Below, in pieces: positions 38,720 to 50,749 of a stretch of 64,000 bases of DNA (positions are counted from its first letter, which is position 1; every line of letters starts with the position of its first letter). The DNA comes from Terramyces sp. JEL0728 (lineage: Eukaryota; Chytridiomycota; Chytridiomycetes; Rhizophydiales; Terramycetaceae). The DNA is taken from NCBI GenBank assembly GCA_027603945.1, contig JADIIU010000017.1:1-64000 (forward strand), in the 5' to 3' direction. Made by a program: the position numbers and the translations under genes. The notes under the pieces are model-generated. The model saw only the letters and a program-made list of their open reading frames with translations, had not been told where the DNA came from and ran no database searches.

Positions 38720-41561
38720 TTACATTTCATTAGAGAAAATTACAATGTCTCGTTGATCAACTCCTACTGAAAGTAACAAATCTACAACAGTTCCTTGCAT
38801 TGGATTAGGGCCAACAACGATTACTTTTTGTCTTTGAATTCTGCTGAAATCCCATAAATCAGATACCAGTGCCCCAATGATATTACGATCTATCCTTCCA
38901 TTTCCACAGACACCATATTTTTCCATTGCTGGTTGGTAAGATTTTCTTGTGAATGTATTGAGGATAGACGATTCAATTGGGTATGATAATAGCGCATGGG
39001 ATGTAATTTCTTGACCGAAAATATCTTCCTTTTTCTTGCATGTATTCAATAAAGCTACTTTGGTGGCCTGTAGAGGGAATGTGACTGCAAGCGGGAATAC
39101 ACCGGATTGGTTTGTTGTCATGTTCAGTCCGTAGCACCAGCCATCATAGTAATGGCTAAACACCATAAGATAATCTCCACTAGTTACAAATACTTCATCT
39201 CGATTTTCAGGAATATAATTTTGCCAGGTTTGCAAAGGAACGTTTGTAGGCAAAAGCAGGGAGTGGATGAGAGCCAAGGAAACCGAATATCCTGTTCCGC
39301 CCGTAATGCAAATGATTGTATCGTAGTTTGCCTGGACCATGCTATGGAAGGAAAGAGAGTTTCTACTATCCATACTGCTGAATCTGTTATTCATAGTGTT
39401 GGCTGAACCACTACGGTTGCTACTGGACAAAGACATCATAGGATCTACTATAGGATCACCAAATGGACCGCTGATTTGGAATTGTCTATCGCCGGGCTCT
39501 TGATCACACAAGAATCTTGATACATTGCCATCTGCGTACGATTTCACAAAGATTTCAAAAGTATTTAGCTCAGAGTTGATCGGAGTATAGTAATTTTGAT
39601 GGTACTTTCCATTTTTAAAGTATCTAATCAATACACTTTGGCCAGGCAATATTCTTGGTTGATTGACTCTAATATCGAATGGATACAAAATAGAGAACTT
39701 GATTCGGTAGATTGGCGTGTCAGACTTGGATTCGAGTGTTTTGGCCACAATTGCGTATCTCCGAGGTTCATAAATATCGAATTGCACTTCATCCTTGTTT
39801 GTTGAAATTTCCCCAACCACTAATTGCGATAGCTTTTGGATTGCTAGTCTTGAGTGAACATGAGTTCTTCTTGCCCGTAGAACATGTTTCCATTCAGTTT
39901 CCGTGATCAGACTTGGATCCAAATCCATATCGTGTTTGAATGTTGGTCTTTGGCTATTGCTTGCCATGCTACCTCGTTTTGATACTTCTGCTGTTACTGG
40001 CGTGTAAGCCTTCTTTTTGTTTGCTTTCTGGTTTTGCTTAGGAATGAACGATTCAATATCAAATCCACTCTCATTGAAATAATCCTGCGTGATATCCGTT
40101 CCAGCAACAGAGTTTAATATTAGCGCACCGCCAGGATGGCTGTTTATCCAGCTGTCGATTCGAATAACATATTTGCCTTCTGCGACTACTAACCAATCTC
40201 CATTTTGTAGAGCTTCTCCAATTTCCTTCCAAGTATAACTCTTGAGATTCTGCTCTTTAGGAATTAATGGTTCTGCGTTTCCATTCATTTTTTTCAGACG
40301 GTTTCCAATCTTTTCATATCTGAATCCTGGCAATTGAAGTCTGTATTGCTTGTAAATTTCCGCAACCACGTACACAATAACCCAGAATGAAATGTCAATG
40401 AAATATAATATCCATGCCAGTAGTCCTCTGAACTTTGCTTCCTCCCAAGGGAATAGTACATTTAACCCCAAACCAGCTTGGATGAAAGCAGCAAGCAACA
40501 ATGATCTTCCGAGCCAATGGTGAACAGTGGATACCCACCAGAATCTACTTCTGTCAATATTGATTGATTCCAATTTCAAAGACATTCTATTGGCAATCCC
40601 AAAAAATCCTTGCACATATGTAAAGGCGACAACAAATATTCCCAGCAGAGAATGCGGTCTAAGAATAGTGCCATAGTTAGTATTGGAAATGTTTTCAGGT
40701 AAACTGAGGAATACGTACAAGGCCGACGCAAGTACACCAATGAACGAACCAAGCCCTTGGATATAAATGTGAATTTTCATCCATCTACATTAGAGCAGTA
40801 TTACTGGTTGAGAAATTTGAAATATCTGGTAACGAATATCGAAATAGGAAACAAGAATAGCCAGATGGTTGCCATGGAAATTGCGTGAACTCTTTTTTCA
40901 AAAAGACCATCCGAAATAGACAAGTTAATATCAGAAGAGAGATAATTGATAAATGTTCTTCCGCGATATTTCCCGTGCCAGTACATCCATCCATCTAAGT
41001 TAAAATTTGATTACTCTTTCCAGCTGGATCGGGTTGCAAGTTGAATGCCCACAATTGCGGAATTCTAGTGACATCCAAATTGCGGTGCAAGCCATCATTA
41101 GGGCTAGTGAGTCTGGTGAATTCTACAATAGCAACGTTCCTTCCCAAATCGCACACTTGAGTCATTGACACTAAATTGAAAACCTTGTTGTTTGGAGATG
41201 CAATTGGCGGTGCGTAACCGCCAGGATTGACGGCTTCGATAACTGTTGGTTTGGTTTCCCCTTCTTTGCAGTAAGCTATTAAAAATTCCCCTGTCAGCAT
41301 ACTTTGTCCGAATGCCATGCCAAACCAAATTCCTTCGACAGTAGTGTTTGGTGTATCCAGCGAGTACTGGGTAGCATTGAAAACCATTGCACCATGAATA
41401 GTTTCATTCGGCGTTCCGAGATTGAGTACGCTCCAGTAATACTGATAGCCCAAGCTGTCATCGAATGTGTCTGCCAAAAATTCAAATTTGTTGAGCAAAG
41501 GGTCTGCATTTGTATTCTTGAGACAGCATATAAATCCAGTTAGTAGCAAAATTAATATCAT
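38720..41561 (-). CDS. DOMON-cytochrome b561-cytochrome b5-reductase fusion with inserted SH3
   Basis: 933 aa, introns 40995-41014 and 40785-40804 (20 nt each). In order: signal peptide (MILILLLTGFICCLKNTNAD); DOMON domain (YYWSVLNLGTPNETIHGAMV, GIWFGMAFGQ); b561 membrane core with heme histidines in RVHAISMATIWLFLF, PHSLLGIFV and STVHHWLGRSL; cytochrome b5 domain with heme motif INSHPGGALIL; then a ferredoxin-reductase-like FAD/NAD part (FKNGKYHQNYYTPI, FGDPI, CITGGTGYSVSLALIHSLL). Between that glycine loop and the C-terminal VVGPNPMQGTVVDLL sits an SH3 domain (VFVTSGDYLMVFSHYYDGWC, YGLNMTTNQSGVFPL). A transmembrane electron-transfer role is inferred, from cytosolic NAD(P)H to an outside acceptor such as ferric iron. 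Confidence 0.85.
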
Positions 41562-42104
41562 AAATGAAAACCTGAAACCAAAAGTCTTTTTAAATGGATT
41601 TTCACAAAGGCTGAATCCCCCAGAGTTAAAGGCTAAGCAGGGTTGCACAAACAATGACGTCAGGACTGAGCAACATCCACGAATGAGGAAATAATACGTT
41701 AAAACTGCTTTTAAACGATAGAAATACTGTTATGTGCTGTAATTTGATTTAGGATTTGTGATTCGATTGACAGAGGGCTCACTTTAGTCTGTTTCCAAAG
41801 GGATGCCAGGGTACACTTAAAGAGAAGAGACCCATCTTTGTAGTCGTGCATGATTACCAGGAATGAAGCTGTCAAATTAATGACTCGCTTCAGATTCTGC
41901 GAATGGAGCCTTTCAAATCAACTAGAATGGCTGATTTTCATCCACGAATGACTGCACTCACCAACTTTAATACAAACTAAGAATATTGGATTGGTGATGA
42001 AGTAATAAAGAGACTGATATTTTACCCAACGTTGAATACTAAGAGAGATTTGCAGGATGCGCTGTCATTGAAGTTGACGAAAAACAAACAACGCGTGTTG
42101 CAAC
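41562..42104. other. Divergent promoter region
   Basis: Shared upstream region of the b561 fusion gene (minus) and CC2D2A (plus). No TATA box of the TATAAATA type and no small gene recognised. Confidence 0.5.
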
Positions 42105-45100
42105 ATGAATCCAGAGCGACAACAGCTTATAGATAGAGTAAAACAGCGATTAAGAGAACAAAAAGAAAAAGGGATTACTGTAACAGTAGAAAAAGTAACT
42201 GGGATGTTAAAATAGCCGCCAGATGAACTTGCAGAAATGAGATACCGTAGAACAAGTCTAATTGAAAATCTGGGCAAAATCCCCGGGATTCAACAGCCAG
42301 TAAATCCACCATCTTCGCAGGAGATAGATGATATTATAACACCGTTACCAAAGGAAAAGAAGGTTCTCAATCCAGTGTTGCAAAAGAATCCTTCGTTTAC
42401 TGGTCTGAAAAGGATTGTAATGAATTTTAATGAAGGACTCTAATGGAAAATCATCAAATGTCTCTACAACAAATTTACTCAGAATTGTAACCATTACTAA
42501 CCAAGAACTCGAAATTGTCATCGTCAAATATCACCAAAGTAACCTGTGTTAACAATAGTCGATTTATAAATTATTAGAACGGGGAGTTACGCTGTGTGAT
42601 AGCGCATACGATGGTGTTCAAGTTACACCACTGGTTCCAATAGCTGAACCAGACATAGTAAAGAGAAGGAAAGCATTGCAGAAACGGAAAAAGAAGGATA
42701 TCAATCAAGAGTTCACGATCGAAGGTTCATCTTATTAATGCAGAAATCCAAGAGATTACTGAAATAGAAGAACTGTATTCTCCAGCCGGCATGACTGCGC
42801 TGCAAAAGTGGAGTCCCAACACAGTCGTCTATTCAGAGCAGGTATATTCTCTTTAATAAGATTACTCCTTACACGTTTTATTATCCAACCCCGCTGGGAC
42901 TAAACGGAGAGATAAAAATCAAAGTAGATTTATACTAACTAGAAATCAAAAAGAAATGAAGGGTTTTATGAAGGTGATATACCAGTTATAGCACCGTGGA
43001 ATTACGATAGATTACTGCGAAGATTGTCCATTACAAAGCACAACAAGTGATTCATCGCTAATATGCAGTTCGTGGTTTACAAGCCCTGTGAATTTAAATA
43101 TTCTCCCTGACCCGCTAAATTATATCCACTATAAAGCATTACCGGACTATTCTCGATGCTCAGACATTGGACCTTTCGGGTACTGCGAAACTGTTCTTAC
43201 AAAAGCATCAATATCAAAGGTACACGAGCTGCTTCCGGAAGTTCTATCCCTAGTAGTCAATTTATCCAGTGTTGAATTCGAAATTCATCCCTTGATGCTA
43301 CAAGAAACAAAACTATGTATTAAATTGGAGAAATCCGTTCACGCTTATCAGCAGCGGAAAAGAAGCAGCAATATTGATTATTTAACTGCTAAAATTGAAG
43401 CAATAAGAGCGACTTTAGCAGAGGAGCATACTCAATTGGAAACACTCCGCTACACTCCTACAATTTCTGACGAAAATATCATCAGTCCGAAAAAACTGAC
43501 ACTCCGGCTGGGTAAACTTGAATCAGAAAGACTAAGACTCGAAAAAAACCAAGAGGATAAAATTGTTCAATTACTAAAAGATATCTTTGCTCTCCGCAAA
43601 CTGAGGGTATCCTGTCGATAATACTAGGACTCTGAATGTAAAATTAATCGTGATTTGGAATACAAGATTGTCAAATGCTGGGAAGATATCAAACTCGTCC
43701 GGAACAATCAGGGATTTTCGTCTAATGATTTGAAATTATCAATCAAACTAAAAAAGAGGAAAAAAGTAAGCTAAGAGTTGACACAGAATCTGATTCAAAT
43801 AGATGTGGAGCTGGAAAACGAACTGAATGAATACATGGATTTATGTGAAATTGAATATCAGCAAGAACTAAGAGATTACCATAAGCGAGAAGCAGGAGAA
43901 AGTATTTCACAGTCAGCTTCACTAAAGCAACTAGAGAATGAAGAAGATCGAAACTATTCCGATTCAGATATGCTGATTAGAAAAGAAAAACCACTTGGGA
44001 ACTCTAAAAACAGCTTGAGTGTTGAACCAAAGAAAAATGTTGTTTCAAAGACCCTAAAATCTTCAATTATGAAGAGATTGAGGAAATCGCATCCAGCCAA
44101 AGATAGCCATATTCTTGATTTCACTCTTGACCATTCGTCCCCAGTTACCATCTACATGGAATGTCCTGAAGTACTCAAATCTAACAATAGATTGAACAAC
44201 TGCGACGAAAACGCCAGGAAAACACATTCTTCCATCTTGTAATTAAATTCAACAACAAAACAATCACTCAAACAGTTCCCAAGCATTTAACAAATGATTT
44301 TTTGATCAAATTTAACGGGATTAGTGATTTGGCGGATGTTAAAAATGCCACAGATGCAGGCGATACAAATACTGCATTCAGTATACAAATCCGCGAAGTG
44401 CCTAGATCAATACAAGTACAGATCTTTGAAACTGTAAATCTGTTTTAAATTAGTGTTCGTTGGGAGTAAAAGCAATTAGCAAAGTAAATGTGCCTTTGCC
44501 GGCCAAATCAGATTTTTCAACCGCTCTAGATCGCGAATTGAATCAAATTGAATTTTCAGGAGAATCGTTTGAAGAGTTAAAGAGTTATGCATTTGCGCGA
44601 CATGGTAATGTTACAGGACTGCTGGCGGCAAATGTATCATGGGGAGCTGCGGACGCGGAGAGTGCAGTTGCATCGAAAGATATAATGTACCTTAATGTTT
44701 ATACTAGTCCGAAAAAGACCTTACCTCTTGGAGACCCGTTAAGTTTCCATGGCCCGGTGGGTTTATTGAACCTTCCTAAGATGATTGAATGGTTAGGAAA
44801 GACAATTGTTGATCCAAACGACCCTAGAAACCAGAATTTGCTGCAGATTAAACAACTGTTTGATACAGTGTATGGCAATTCTAAAAAAGTCATCAAGAAC
44901 AATTCACGATGTTTTTTCAGGGAAAATATTCCAAACTGGCTGCATGATATTACGTTGGGAGTTGGGGTTTCTATTTGACTAATACAGATACAAGTAACAG
45001 AAAACGTTGCCAAAAGATTCCAAATTTTAAAAGATCGATTTGACAGAAAAATTGTCCTGGATAAGCCAGTCCCGCTGCATATCACTGATGGATTGATAGA

Positions 45101-47174
45101 GTCAATAGCAGTGCCTAGTTCACGGAAAGATTTAGCTGTAACCAGTATTTTACAATTAGGAAGAGGAAACAATGAAGAAATGGAGTTCCAGAAGCAACTT
45201 GGATAAATTCCATGACACAGCTCCAGAGTTGGGATTTCTCAAGAGAGTCAGAGAGCTGCAGTTGATAAGAAAACTGGCTTTGGAAAAACCAAAGACAGTC
45301 GACGATTACGTGCGGGAAGAGAGAATTGCACCAGCTCCTGAAGCAGAATTCGATATTTTGACATTGTTCCGACCGCTTCGTCCGTTAAATCCATACAGAA
45401 ACAAAAAATCAAATATTGTTACAAGCAAAATTGAAAATTGTACCATATCTGTGCAAATATTGCAAGGACTGAATTTTCCTGTTCGTCAACATGACATCCA
45501 AGAAGCAAATCAGATCAAACTCAAACCGTTTGCCGAGATTTCGTTCCAAAAGAATAAAATTAAATCCAACGTAAGCGATGGAGTGCAGCCATTGTGGAAC
45601 CAAACAATGTTACTGAAAGTGCAAGCGCCGACTGGAGACTTCAGCCCTGAAACACTGATGGAAACAGATTTAGCTACCGAAATATTGTACATTAATCTTT
45701 TTGATGAAATCACGGTGGATTTATTGGAAGATAAGCGGGAAAAGGATCGGACTACATATGTACGAAGAGATAGAGTGTGGATAGGAAGCATCAAGATCCC
45801 ATTTTGTTTTATATGGGAGCGAGCTAGAGTACGATCCAGCTAATTTAGATTGACGGATATTTCCCTATTTCTCATCCTTGTGTATTACTGGGGTATGAAT
45901 TCCCAGAAACAGAAGAATCGCTGCCAAAAGTAGAGCTGATTCAACGTAGTCAATTGCATATGTTTATTACGCTAGATCCACCGTTGAATCAGCCAAAGAA
46001 TCTCATTTTCAAGGTAGATTAACATTGATCCTTAGTTTCAGAGTGATGAGGATCCAAAGTTCCTAAAACACTGTACATTTTGGCAAGAAACCGCCAGATA
46101 CCCTGGGAGACATGCACTTGCGATCACTCATGATATGGAAGGCAAAACAACATTCGTTTGCAAATACATTCGTCCGCAAAACCCACCGCCATCACTTACT
46201 ACAATATCACAGATACTGAGATTCGTGTCGATGGTTCCTTTTTTGCCCAACAGATCCGTATTTGCAATGACATGCCATTTATGGGCAACCACAGACCAAA
46301 TTTTGACTATCGGAGCAGCAGACGCAATCGAGCATGCAATATTACTATGTAACTACTTGCAATATTTGGACTATAAAGCGTGGGTAGTGTTGGGAAATGG
46401 AATTTTGGAGGGTAAAACCGCTGCAGTACTAGTGCGGCAAGAAAATATTGATCTACCACTAAACGAACAAAAGGCAATATACCGCCTGTATCATTCAATG
46501 ACTGGAAAGGCCTTTTACATTGATGACAAGCTATTTCCAATGATGGAAATTGATTTGATATTCAATCACGAAAATGTAAAACGAGACTCATTTAGATTTG
46601 GCTAAATATCCAACCGGAGTATTCCCCTGACAAGATTAAATACAACTTGAGCGACACAAGTTGCTGGAAGCCGTTTTTTGGCCACGGAGTTCAAAAACCG
46701 TCGTATGGAAGTATTCAGGTACGTCGCTTGCTAACAAAGCCTGCGCTCTTGGCTTATGAGGAAGTTTCAAAGAAATGGTGTGCCAATTTGGAGTGGAAAC
46801 TGGAAAGAGCGATCGTTTCCAGATTTGAAGAGTGGCGAAAAGGCAATATAACCAGATGGAACAGGCTGTGCAGTCGATCGCTAAAAGCCCTAATCAGTAG
46901 ATTCGAAGAGAACATTATTGCAGAGATATCGCTATCTAAAACAATTTTAGACTCGAGCGAGTTAAATTCTATTGGCAAAGTGTATAAATTGAACGGACAC
47001 CCTATTAATTTGCCATATACAGATATTGCAACTGTGTGTGACGCAATTTTTAACACCGAAATGCATACCAACGTATCTGCAGGTGTAGAGTTCGCATTGG
47101 CGGTACACGTAGACGGCTATTCGTCTCATATCGCCAGCGTATGGATCTTCTTGACCTCACTTTTGAAGAAATAG
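42105..47174 (+). CDS. CC2D2A: CC2D2A, ciliary transition-zone protein
   Basis: 1574 aa from 18 exons; 17 introns of 19-22 nt. Component of the MKS module at the base of cilia and flagella. Coiled coil: LRLGKLESERLRLEKNQEDK. The C2 region includes FHLVIKFNNKTITQTVPKHL and DRVWIGSIKIPFCFIWERAR. The diagnostic C-terminal block is strong: ILRFVSMVPFLPNRSVFAMT, ATTDQILTIGAADAIEHAIL, LCNYLQYLDYKAWVVLGNGI, NIWLNIQPEYSPDKIKYNLS, NITRWNRLCSRSLKALISRF. DPNDPRNQNLL is another family hallmark. The length matches human CC2D2A (about 1620 aa). The introns were chosen by repeated restoration of frame and family sequence; a few in the poorly conserved N-terminal third (42180-43080) could be off by a codon or two. 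Confidence 0.92.
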
Positions 47175-47246
47175 TAAATAAAATATTCAAGTAAACAATG
47201 TCCTTACAATGGAAATGTTGTCAGTCACGTCACTTTCCCTCAGCAA

Positions 47247-48275
47247 ATGGGCGAATTGAAAGCAGTGCAGCATACGCTGCCGCCATTATCACAATCGATA
47301 TTCCACGACTGGCCGACGGAGCAACTCTCACTATCGAAACTAAAGCCAATGCTAATCTCGCAATTGCCGTTCGTTATTACATCAAAGAAAAAGAAAAAAC
47401 AAAATCAAGATATAATTACAATGTATAAATCTATTAAAGTCACTCCTGTTAATTCTGCAAAACCAAGGAATACCAAAGACGAAACGTTACCGAGTATAAT
47501 TGTAAAAAACACGACTCTAGCCCTCTCAAAAATTAATTCAGATTTCATTACTGCTGTGGGACAGAGCACCAGACGATGGCACGCTCCGAAAGTGCTTTCT
47601 GAAAATACAAATCATCTGGTGTCGAAAAAGATGGGAAGTCAATCGTTGGTGCGGCCATTCCTTTCAGAGTCAATTAAAATGCCTCTGCTCCCAGACGAAA
47701 TAATAGAGCGAACAAACAAAACAGAATCCTTTTACAAGCACCAAAAGAATCCAAATCTATACTGTCATAATCGGAACGAAAAATCTATTAAAACGGAGCC
47801 TTGGAGAAGCCTACAAAAAGAATTGTTGACATGGGAAAGCGAATACTCGCCAATTCAATTACACAAGAACTTTAAAGGCGGCAATCCAGAAACATTTTAT
47901 TTGAAAAAACTTGAAGAATTTGAAAAGAAATGGAAACCGCCAATTCTACCTGTTAAAAACGATTCATTTGGTCCGTATCCATATCCAATTAGATTTTTGG
48001 AAAAGGAAGAACGAATGTCTATAAAGATGGATAGACCGCCAGCACAAGACGAAGCATCAAAACGGCTTGACTTGCTGCTCTCAATCTCCGAATTAAACTA
48101 CTGGGCAAAATTCACGATCGAACAACTGGAGCAAATCCTTGAAAAGGAAGAATCCGAGATAAGTAGAGAAAAAGAAAAACGGTACAGGGAATATATACAA
48201 GAATTTAAAAGAAAACATTGCTGTATGGTTGCTAAAATGTTGAAAAAGAATGATTTATCAAAAGTATCGAAATAA
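47247..48275 (+). CDS. Lys/Glu-rich protein of unknown function next to CC2D2A
   Basis: Up to 342 aa, single frame, no domains recognised. Rich in Lys, Glu and Pro with predicted helices in the C-terminal third (LEQILEKEESEISREKEKRY) and conserved-looking Trp/Pro motifs (STRRWHAPKVLSENTNHLVS, FGPYPYPIRFLEKEERMSIK). The start is uncertain: ATG at 47247, or MYKSIKVTPVNS at about 47418. A second frame (47198-47428, starting MSLQWKCCQSRHFP) overlaps the 5' end. It begins 72 bp after CC2D2A on the same strand; a flagellum-associated function is possible but has no sequence proof. Confidence 0.5.
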   Translation: MGELKAVQHTLPPLSQSIFHDWPTEQLSLSKLKPMLISQLPFVITSKKKKKQNQDIITMYKSIKVTPVNSAKPRNTKDETLPSIIVKNTTLALSKINSDFITAVGQSTRRWHAPKVLSENTNHLVSKKMGSQSLVRPFLSESIKMPLLPDEIIERTNKTESFYKHQKNPNLYCHNRNEKSIKTEPWRSLQKELLTWESEYSPIQLHKNFKGGNPETFYLKKLEEFEKKWKPPILPVKNDSFGPYPYPIRFLEKEERMSIKMDRPPAQDEASKRLDLLLSISELNYWAKFTIEQLEQILEKEESEISREKEKRYREYIQEFKRKHCCMVAKMLKKNDLSKVSK

Positions 48276-48315
48276 ATCATGTGCATTTTAAACAAATAAA
48301 ATGGTTTATAAGAAT

Positions 48316-49251
48316 TCAAGAGTCAGCAGTCAACACTTTTTGGATTTTTTCTTGATCTGGTCTTTCAGCAATCTGTTTCCCCAACGTATCTGTCAAAATG
48401 GCTTTTTCCAATTTTACTTTGGCTTCGGCCAAGACTGGAGAGACAATGGAATCTGCATTAATAGAGTTTACCTTTCAAGATGTTTAGCTCTTCTAATCTT
48501 GTTACGGATGGTCGGTTGGCCATGTTCTTTTTCAACTCATCAGTTGCTATTGATTTTTCCAGCTCGTGTTTTGGCCCGAGCAATGCTGGAGATAGCTTGT
48601 CAAAGTCTTCTGGGAGGATATTCCTGTCAATCAACGTTTGTGGTGATGGTCTGCGCAGCTGGGTTTGATGAATCTTATCAGCCACAATTGATTTCTCCAG
48701 ATCAACAGATGGTCCCAAGAGTGCGGGAGCGACTTTATCGTAATTTTCTGGTAAGATGTTACGATCGATTAGTTCTGCCTTGGAAGGTCTTCTTGATCTG
48801 TTTAATTTATCGGCAACAATGGATTTTTCAAGATCTAGCGCAGCACTCAACAAGCTAGGCGATAATTTGTCGTAATTCTCTGGTAGGATGTTTTGAGCAA
48901 TCAGTTCTGCTTTCGATGGACGTCTGTTTCTGTTCAACTTGTCAGCTAGCAATGACTTTTCCAGTTCCTTGGCGGCAGCTTGCAATTTCGGTGCTACAGG
49001 AGAGTCAACAATAATATTAATATCCACCAGTTCGGCCTTCTCTGGTCTGGCTTCTAATGAATTTTTGACTGCTAAATTCTTTAGTGCGAGATCCAAATCT
49101 GCAGCTTTTCCTTGTAATGCCGGATCTACACCGTAATCTGCGTTAATAAGCTCGCTAACCTTTAAGAATATTGTGATCGATCAACTATGGTTAATATAAT
49201 GCTTACCTGTTGTGTTGTTGGACGGTTTTCGAGTTTTTGTTGCAATTCCAT
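48316..49251 (-). CDS. RPEL-repeat protein (actin-binding)
   Basis: 290 aa from four exons; introns 49185-49206 (22 nt), 49138-49159 (22) and 48453-48471 (19). It consists of six or so RPEL-type repeats: ENRPTTQQLIDHNILKDYGV, RPEKAELVDINIIV, NRRPSKAELIAQNILPENYD, SRRPSKAELIDRNILPENYD, LRRPSPQTLIDRNILPEDFD and NRPSVTRLEELNIL, linked by L(E/D)KSIVADKL helices. RPEL motifs bind G-actin; fungal repeat proteins of this kind are small actin-binding regulators. The second exon is only 25 nt (49160-49184) and encodes the middle of the first repeat. The start could lie further upstream (ATG near 49365) if a leader intron exists. Confidence 0.82.
49160..49184 (-). other. 25-nt microexon of the RPEL gene
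   Basis: Flanked by two 22-nt GT-AG introns. It supplies LIDHNILK of the first RPEL repeat in the correct phase. Without it the repeat is broken. Confidence 0.8.
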
Positions 49252-49611
49252 CAGTGACGCCTTCAAAAGGAAAACTCGTGGAGCTTAAAATATTTAACAA
49301 TGAAGAAAAAATAGTTTTACCCTTTGACTGTTTGTTGCTGAAATTAATTCATTGGTGTCAATCATCTGCCAACCAGTGTAGGTGGCAACCCGAGCACCAA
49401 ATCAAACTATAATCGAATCACGCAGTCATGGCAGCCGCAAGTATCCCAGTTAATCTCATTTGCCTGCAGCTGCCCAACGATCGCGCAGTGCGTACACAGT
49501 CCATTAACTGCTAACTGGTAGGCCCCGTTCCAGACATGAAACTGAAATGTGCCACTCCAGAATTGGAAACTCAACACCTGATCTTTTCACAAGACTTTCT
49601 TCTAATTTTGC

Positions 49612-50508
49612 ATGAGTTCAAATTCAACTGTACCATTTTCAACAGCTTACTTACAGACATTCACCAAGAAGAGCCTGGTGTGGGCGGACTGCATAGGCTG
49701 CGTCCTCATCATTTACGGATACTTTATTTCAAATAGAAAGAACTTGTGGAAAGTGCTTTTAGCTCTTGGGATTACCGGTCTGTTTGGAACAATTATTGAA
49801 AACTTTTTCCAAGCCAAACAAACCTGCTGTCCAGACGAAAATTACTCTTTTTTGCTGGGGATGAATGAATTGAACTGGACCGTATTTGAAACCAGCTGTG
49901 TGATATATTCGTTGATCAAGTTGGAAACCACCATCACTTCAGTACCAGTTAAGCGAATTGTTAGAATGCTAATGGGGGGATTTTTGACTTGCTTCACCAT
50001 TGGTAGAGTATTTATAGGATATTTGCGAGTGCAGCGTAATACAATCATGGATAGTGATATAGGTACTGTTGATCTAATTGAAGGTAAAGCGCACTCGTAT
50101 GCGTACATTTTCTGGTTCCTGTCCGACTTTATAATATTTGGACTTTTGATCCACAACACAATGATCCACATGAAGAGCAAGAAAAAAGCGGTTACCCTCC
50201 TAATGCGAAATCTATTCAGATCCAGTATTCCTAGATTCCTTATCATTTCGCTGAATACTTTTTGCATTGCGGCCCTGTCATTTTCCGCACCAGAAGTATT
50301 TGTGGATTCCAGGATTACCCAGAGCCCTAGTTCTGTTACTCCACTGCAAGATCTAAGTGATTTTTTGTGGGCAATCAAAGGAACTTATCCAGTAATTTAT
50401 TTTTAATTGCAGCTGATTTTATTGTTTGATATCCATACTACAAAGTCAATGATTATGATGTCTGCAGAAAGTGAAATGGAGAAAAATGTAAACTTGAACG
50501 CTGCTTGA
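49612..50508 (+). CDS. Tandem seven-transmembrane protein, copy 1
   Basis: 284 aa, introns 50063-50083 and 50392-50412 (21 nt each). About seven hydrophobic segments. Shared core: TAYLQTFTKKSLVWADCIGC, KVLLALGITGLFGTIIENFF, FLLGMNELNWTVFETSC, KAHSYAYIFWFLSDFIIFGL, SSVTPLQDLSDFLWAIKGTY, DIHTTKSMIMMSA. Together with copies 2 and 3 it forms a local family. GPCR-like topology; no class assigned by eye. The intron near the end was confirmed because all three copies resume with PLILLFDIHTTKS. The last 93 nt before the second intron are almost identical to copy 3. Confidence 0.72.
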
Positions 50509-50749
50509 GATTCCCTTTAAATAAATTGTAATTTTAATTCCATGGCCGAGCCAGTTACACAGTCTGTCGCAATTGCTTTGTCCTCATCCGTGGCCAGTGC
50601 GTGAGGATGATTGCTTCAAACCACCATCTCCCTAATTAGCTGCAATGATTCACCAAGCAAGTCCACAGATTTGGTGACTTTAAATCTAAATGAAAACGAG
50701 CCACACCTCTTTGGTTTCCAAATCCAGTTGGATTGTTTTACCACAAATA

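Noticed and set aside
42516..42584. An apparent 39-nt intron in CC2D2A
   Set aside because: It disappeared when a further 19-nt intron just upstream (GTAACCATTACTAACCAAG) was recognised; the frame then needs only a 20-nt intron and gives SIYKLLERGVTL.
49138..49206. An apparent 47-nt intron in the RPEL gene
   Set aside because: Two 22-nt introns around a 25-nt exon give a proper first RPEL repeat instead.
49252..49365. A 5' extension of the RPEL gene with a 60-nt intron
   Set aside because: It keeps frame, but the intron is far outside the size range and the added residues are not needed for a repeat.
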